From Rhizophagus clarus (Eukaryota > Glomeromycota > Glomeromycetes > Glomerales > Glomeraceae), in the NCBI GenBank assembly GCA_015698045.1, contig BLAL01000262.1:684501-748500 (forward strand): a stretch of 64,000 bases of DNA. The letters run 5' to 3'. Position 1 is the first letter of the stretch. Each line of letters opens with the position of its first letter. Below are positions 58,421-64,000 of the stretch, one piece after another. A program made the translations under genes and the position numbers. The notes under the pieces are model-generated. The model saw only the letters and a program-made list of their open reading frames with translations, was not told the origin of the DNA and did no database searches.

Positions 58421-59330
58421 TTAAAAATTCATATAGCTTAATAAGATTTTAACATAAAAAATTTGCTTAACAATCATCATAATTAGTATGAATCTTTTTT
58501 TTTCTTTTTCTATGAAATCTTGGACTTCAGTTAATAAATCAATAAGTTGTTTGTTATTGTTTCTATTACTAAGAAGTCTTTTGAACTTTTTTATTTCTTC
58601 TTTTTGTTCTTTTAATTTAGTTAATAAACCATTAACTTTATTTACTAAATTCAAATTCTCATATAAGAAAATTGCGTTACTTTTTTCTAACGAACTACAA
58701 TTTAGTGCTTTGAAGATGAGCTTAGATTGGCAACTTTGTTCATTCATTTTTTTGCAATTTGAAGAACAAGAACCAATAGTAGAGATAGTGGCATTTTCAT
58801 CATCTTCATCATATTTATCAGCTTCTTTATCATTGTCAGAATCTTTGATTTCAATGATGACTTTATTGATGTTATTTTTATTGCGAATATTGGTTCTAGC
58901 AGTTGTTGTAAAAATAGTGTTGTAAAGATTGTTATTGTCTAAGAATAAGTATTCTTTAATTTTATCAAAATCAAAATGTTTAATAAAATTTTCAAGATAG
59001 TCTTTTATACCAAATTTATCTTTTTCTTTATTGAATTCAACTTTAATAAATTTGCTGGTTTTTTTCGCTTTTTTTAATGTTTTTATTTCCTTCTTTGCAG
59101 TAAATTGCAAAAGAAGTATTTGTATATATATCTTGAATGGAAGATTTTTTATCTTGAAAATACTTAGTCTTATATTCATTATTTAATTTTTCTTCAATGC
59201 TGGAACTGAAACCTTCAAAAAATTGTTTATGATATTGTTCACTAATTTCTTTTAATGTCAAAGCTCCAACTCATTTTAACTCTTGTTCATTACATTTGTT
59301 CTTATATGTTAAGATTTTATTCTGAAAAAA
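58421..59330 (-). pseudogene. decayed Lys/Glu-rich coiled-coil protein
   Basis: Starts after a TTTTTTCAG acceptor at about 59325 with NKILTYKNKCNEQELK, then a TGA where Trp would fit, then VGALTLKEISEQYHKQFFEG and KLNNEYKTKYFQDKKSSIQD. A frameshift near 59100 leads into KKEIKTLKKAKKTSKFIKVE, DYLENFIKHFDFDKIKEYLF, an acidic stretch (IKDSDNDKEADKYDEDDENA), CSSNCKKMNEQSCQSKLIFK, and a coiled coil (LVNKVNGLLTKLKEQKEEIK, then LIDLLTEVQDFIEKEKKRFI). The frame ends at 58421. No catalytic motif recognised. It lies directly upstream of the LINE remnant on the same strand. The acceptor suggests a missing upstream exon. Confidence 0.5.
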
Positions 59331-59334
59331 CATG

Positions 59335-62300
59335 ACAGTTATTATCAATAAATTTTAAATAAGTTATAAATTTATTATTTTTTTGAGTGGTCTTCACAAT
59401 ATAGCATAAAGGACTTAAATCTAAATTTCTTACATATTAGATTTATTTATCTTAATGTTAAGTTATCTCAGGGCAAACCATAAAATAACCAATGATTTTT
59501 GTGTTAAGTGACATTCTGTGATAGTTGTCTTGATAGTAAATATTATAAAAAATCCACTTTTTAGTTTTTAGCATTTATATTTGAATATACTAAATTAATT
59601 CCAAGTCTATAATATTTGATTAGACATTTTATTATAATTATTTTATAATAATGTGATAATATTTAATAATAATTCATTAAGTTTCAAAAGAATTTATACT
59701 AAAACAAGTTGATTATTATTTTTTTTATATTATTCTTGAATAGCCTGTGTCCATCAAAAATGGATTTATTTTGAGTAAGTTCTGGATGTGTAGAATGTTC
59801 TTGCACTTTTTTTTAATTCTCTATAACAGCTTTTAAGTGACTATTTTACAAAGAATAAAGAAAACTATATATTTATTAAAAACTATAAGTCGAACTTTGT
59901 AAATTATCACAAAACTAAAAATATTATATATTTATAACTAGTATTGTAAGGTGCAATGAGCCTTCCATTAGTTTGATAAATTTTTTAATTTCTCAATAAG
60001 GGCTTGAATTGTATCCTCAGTCACCATAAAAGATTAAAGAAAGAAAATAAATAACTAGTAAAGAGTGATATTTAAGAGAAAGATTTTTATTATAATTTTA
60101 TTTTTTTTTTTTAATTCTATGGATGTATATCAATTATATAATTCCATCTCTTTTCTTAGGTTTAGTTAAACTAAAGCTATTCTACTTCAGTACATTTGAT
60201 AATTTTGACTTATTTCCATTGGTTGTTATAAATTAGAACTAAAGTACTTTATCTATACTTGTTAATTATATTATATTACTAAATTTTTGAAATGAAAACT
60301 GAACTCTAGAATTTCATTTAGATTAAAATAGTTGTAATTTTACTACTAGACTTTTATAGTATATTAAAATAAAATTAATATTTGAACATTTTTGTTAAAA
60401 AAGAAAAACCCAAAAGCAAAATGTTGAATCTTGTATCCAAAACCAGATTCTTAGTAGATCAATCAATTCCTGTTATTAACATCAGCATGCTTATATTGGC
60501 ATAAACTATGCATGATTAAGAGTTAATTTAACTACTCATTATTCATTATAAAACTCTTTCAGTTTGTAATTTACATTTCTTATTAAGTATCTTTAGTTGC
60601 TAGTTTAATGTCATCCATTTCCTGAATCTTCCAGATATGCGTAACAAAGTATATAAGCAAAAAGTTTACATGATTTCCACCCTGAAGAATTATACTAGTT
60701 TGATATTGAACTAACATAGGAATTGGTTATACAGCACTACACTTATTTATTGATAAAAAATATAAAAAATAATAATTGAATATAAATGATAAAAAAAATC
60801 AATGGTAAAAAGGATGAATTAAAGAAAAATTGAAAAATTGTTTGGGTTTATGAATTTTGAAACAATCTGTGCAGGTGTAATAATAAATATCTGCAGGACC
60901 AGCAATGGACCTGCTGCTTTGTTTTTTGGTAAATATTTAATTACTTTTAACTATCTTTCATCTTCAATTTGTTTAAAATATATATTAACAAGTCCATTAA
61001 CATACTTATAAAATTTTAATATTATAAACTAACCATCTTTTTTTTTGGTTTTTATAAATAATTAAACCTTTCTAAAGATCTATTTATTTTTACAAAAATC
61101 TGGAATCTCTTTTATTTATCACCCATGCTATTGTTTGGAAGTGTTTATTTATTTCTTTTTTTTTATTTTTTTTTCTTGTACTATTATTAAATATTCCTTC
61201 CTTGTTAATTATAGATAAGTATAGTGAGGCACCAACTAGTGTAAGGGAAATTAAACTGCATGATTAAATAATCACAGTCACAAAAGAAAATAATGAGTTT
61301 CATATATATATATCCTTAAATTTTTGATTGAATACTTCAATATTATTTCAATTTTAACCTATGATTCCTTTAAAATGACTGCTGAAGTTCTATATAAGCT
61401 TGCTTATCAGTTATCATTATTGAAATTAAAGACTATCTAAATAAATAAATATTTTTTAATTAGAAAAAATTCTTCACATTGAATATTAGTCTTTATTTAC
61501 TACAGGAGTTATTTTTTTTCTTATTACTACAGACCATAATAAATTAAAAATATCAGTAATATAGACATATATTTACATGAAGTGTGTTTTTATAATTGGC
61601 AACATTGGTGACATGGCATGCTTTTTGCGTTCTGATCAACACGCTTGGCTCTTCATTATTTTTCTGTCAGTTAGGTTTGTAATATATTGATTCTATATGG
61701 TTATTTTAATAAGAATGTAACTTGATTGTGCTTTTATTTTATTTTCATAATATATTTTTTTGTGATATATTACAAAATGCTTTAATATTAGAATGAAGGC
61801 ATTTATATTATCGATTGTATTACATCTAAATAGTTGTTACTACATGCTTTTTTTGCAGTTTTTCACATGGTATTTTGAATCCAAACATCATTATTAATTC
61901 CATTGATTCAATTCTGATTTTTCAATTATTTATGGATTTAGAATTCTTGTTAAATGAGCTTTTTTTAGCAATATATATATATATTGCAAAGTTGGTGGAT
62001 AAATTTCTTGTTGTTAATATTTGTTTTCTTACCAAATATATTTACAGCTGTTTTCTTCAAAAATAATAATTATAACATCTTTACTCTAGATGTAAATATT
62101 CCTTAACACTTCTGTGTTGTTTTGTTGACTATATTTTAAAGTACTTCAGTTTACAAATATAATAGCAGATATATCTTAAAGAAATAGGATCTTCATAAAA
62201 ATAAGCTAGATGAACCAGAACTGCATTTAGCGTATATAGTATACAAATAATCTTACATATACTAAGTAAAAAGGCTATATTTGAAGCTTCAAATTGTCTT

Positions 62301-63480
62301 CTTATATTAAAGTCTTTATATTTATTGCTTTAATTATTTTACTATTCATTGTGTAAGTCTTGTCTTATATGATTGAATTCATATTAAAGTAGTTTTTATT
62401 CAATTGTTAAAAACTTTTGATTTGATATTTTTTAAATTATTGAGTTTTTTTATACTCCCAAAAAATAAGGATACATATGTAAGTTGTTATCACAATTAAA
62501 ATTAAATGTATAGTATATTTTATTTAACTCTGGTTCTAAAATATATCTGCATTTCGACATCTAAAGAAGAGAGAATATTTATGTTGCATGTAATGAAAAT
62601 TCCAAAAGAGTAATTATAATGTAGAACCCAATTTTTTAAACTATAATTTTTTTGATATACTAGTATTGCATTGGTAAATAAATAAGAACTTTTCCTGACA
62701 AAGTATCTTATCAAATCAAATTTTGAATTTTCTATAATATTTTAAAATGATAATGGCTCTTTGGTGAATTATTTAAAGTTATCATTGATTTTTTTTATGT
62801 TTCTGATAGCAGTTCATTGTAATTTGACTTGCTGGTTATGTTTCTAATTTAATAATCATATGGATTTAATATTGAGAGTCTCTATACAGTGCATTAATTT
62901 ACAATTTTTAAGGATAGAATATTCTTAATAAACTGTACAATAAATCTATGTGAATTATATTTATTTCTTTTTTTTTTTATTGCAATAATAAAATGATGAT
63001 GGGAAGAAACTATGTTGTTGATGAGTTTGAAGAAAGGCGGCAAAAATATTTTGTTGGTAAAACATATTTCGATAATTGCTAATTGCAAAAGATTTCAAAA
63101 AATTTGGTATACTTGTTTGCTATTTTAAATGGATTTGCATATTTAGATTTTGAACAGTGAATTTTGCTGCATAGACTACAATTTCCATTTCAGTAGTGTT
63201 AACCTTGATTTTGACATGCATTATTTTTAGTTTTGTCTTTCAAATGTGTAAATATGTATTATATATAAAGCTTTCTTTTTCTGAGATGCTAATTTTGGTA
63301 GATTTGTTAGTTCAATTAAGTTAATGAATGGATATTGTAATTGATGGTACTATTATTGATGACTTGCTACAATATGATTTTTATAATAAATATATATTAT
63401 TTAGGACAATGTTGAAAGTAAGAACAATTACAAATAAACTGTATATAAGAGGAATGGTAGTACGAAGTTGGTAAAAGTAA
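59335..63480. other. largely non-coding; small exon-like spots
   Basis: AT-rich with slightly more balanced base use than the left half. At 61577-61690 (+) an ATG frame reads MKCVFIIGNIGDMACFLRSD then QHAWLFIIFLSVRFV and could be an exon remnant, but nothing joins it. At 60890-60935, CTGCAGGACCAGCAATGGAC is a GC-rich spot without a frame. No repeat or gene I can support. Confidence 0.35.
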
Positions 63481-63489
63481 TGGAGGGGG

Positions 63490-63849
63490 TTATGATAAAA
63501 TTCCATAACGCACCATATTTGTATCTAATTTAATAGCAGGTAGTTGCGTTTGTAATTGCCTTAACATTTTCACCTTCTCTCTATATTTATCTTCGTATAA
63601 CTGCCATTTATCAGTGGCTTTTCCACAGTCTTTGTTTAGCATATTTTGTTTATTAATTTCTTTATTTTTGATTTCATTTTGTAATTGGTCAATATTTCTT
63701 CGATTATGATATTCATCATTTTATTTGTCTTTTAAAGACTTATGTCTCATCTTATCAAGAATTAAAAGAATATGTACAGTATTAAAAACCATCTCAACAT
63801 TTTGTCTGATTTTGGAATACTTCTGCTCTTGCTTTTGTACTTCCTTCAT
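63490..63849 (-). pseudogene. coiled-coil protein fragment with one stop
   Basis: From ATG 63849 on the minus strand: MKEVQKQEQKYSKIRQNVEM, then LDKMRHKSLKDK, a TAA at 63721 (Gln by one change), then NDEYHNRRNIDQLQNEIKNK, EINKQNMLNKDCGKATDKWQ, LYEDKYREKVKMLRQLQTQL and PAIKLDTNMVRYGILS with a stop at 63490. Charged heptad-like composition throughout, so a coiled coil. The upstream part lies near or beyond the window edge, where a TAA precedes the ATG in frame. Unknown function. It may belong with the coiled-coil remnant at 58421-59330, but I have no sequence link. Confidence 0.45.
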
Positions 63850-64000
63850 GTCTGAACTTTGACTGAAGATTTAAACGCATTCTTTAACACCTGCTTTTAT
63901 AAATCACATAAATAATTGCATATTCATTTATTACAAACCTTTTATCTGTTGAATTCTTCGTTGGAGAGCTTTAAGACTTTGGGAATATCAACATAATGCC
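63850..64000. other. window edge
   Basis: GC-richer than the preceding kilobases. Minus-strand frames here may be an upstream exon of the coiled-coil fragment, but no start or splice site is clear. Confidence 0.3.

Overview
The window is very AT-rich eukaryotic nuclear DNA with short spliceosomal introns (GTAAGT-type donors, TACTAAC-like branch sites, T-rich tracts, TAG acceptors). It is crowded with long A/T homopolymers, inverted-repeat DNA elements, decayed hAT and LINE sequence and lysine/asparagine-rich reading frames. This fits an arbuscular mycorrhizal fungus of the Rhizophagus type best. That assignment is inference from composition, intron style and protein character; no marker gene is present.

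Left part (1-32.7 kb): mostly gene-poor DNA with several small terminal-inverted-repeat (TIR) elements (6.1, 8.7, 22.3, 24.5, 28.9 and 31.1 kb). It holds a decayed gene with a 48-residue tandem repeat (15.8-16.8 kb), a single-exon Gln/Asn-rich protein (18.9 kb) and the one clearly intact multi-exon gene of the window: an eight-exon seven-transmembrane receptor of 337 residues (26828-28408) behind a CCAAT and TATA promoter. At 22.7-24.3 kb lies the first of four arrays of tiny exon-like blocks.

Middle part (32.7-40.2 kb): a TIR element encloses a minus-strand pseudogene with a CW-like zinc-finger signature. Next to it, on the plus strand, is a decayed acidic/lysine-rich gene in which SUMO-acceptor-like and SUMO-interaction-like motifs alternate. 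A second element, carrying micro-exon array B, has split a ~180-bp tandem repeat.

Right part (40.6-55.0 kb): a candidate 14.4-kb composite DNA transposon bounded by 15-bp TIRs and a 7/8-matching 8-bp target duplication. Inside are a polypyrimidine tract, micro-exon array C, a 1.6-kb minisatellite, an intron-containing hAT transposase killed mainly by apparent C-to-T changes, array D, a 1.4-kb polypurine block, and a previously hidden minus-strand gene of unknown function (52459-54204) broken by TGA codons. From 57 to 59.3 kb there are a minus-strand LINE remnant (RNase H and C-terminal part) and a decayed coiled-coil gene. Another decayed coiled-coil frame sits at 63.5-63.8 kb.

The most unusual signal is the set of micro-exon arrays (A 22.7-24.3, B 38.0-39.5, C 41.1-43.4, D 50.3-50.5 kb). 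Blocks of about 20-90 nt are separated by short introns whose 3' ends share a branch site lying in the loop of an inverted repeat. The paired arms differ between copies in a compensatory way. Arrays B, C and D lie inside putative DNA transposons.
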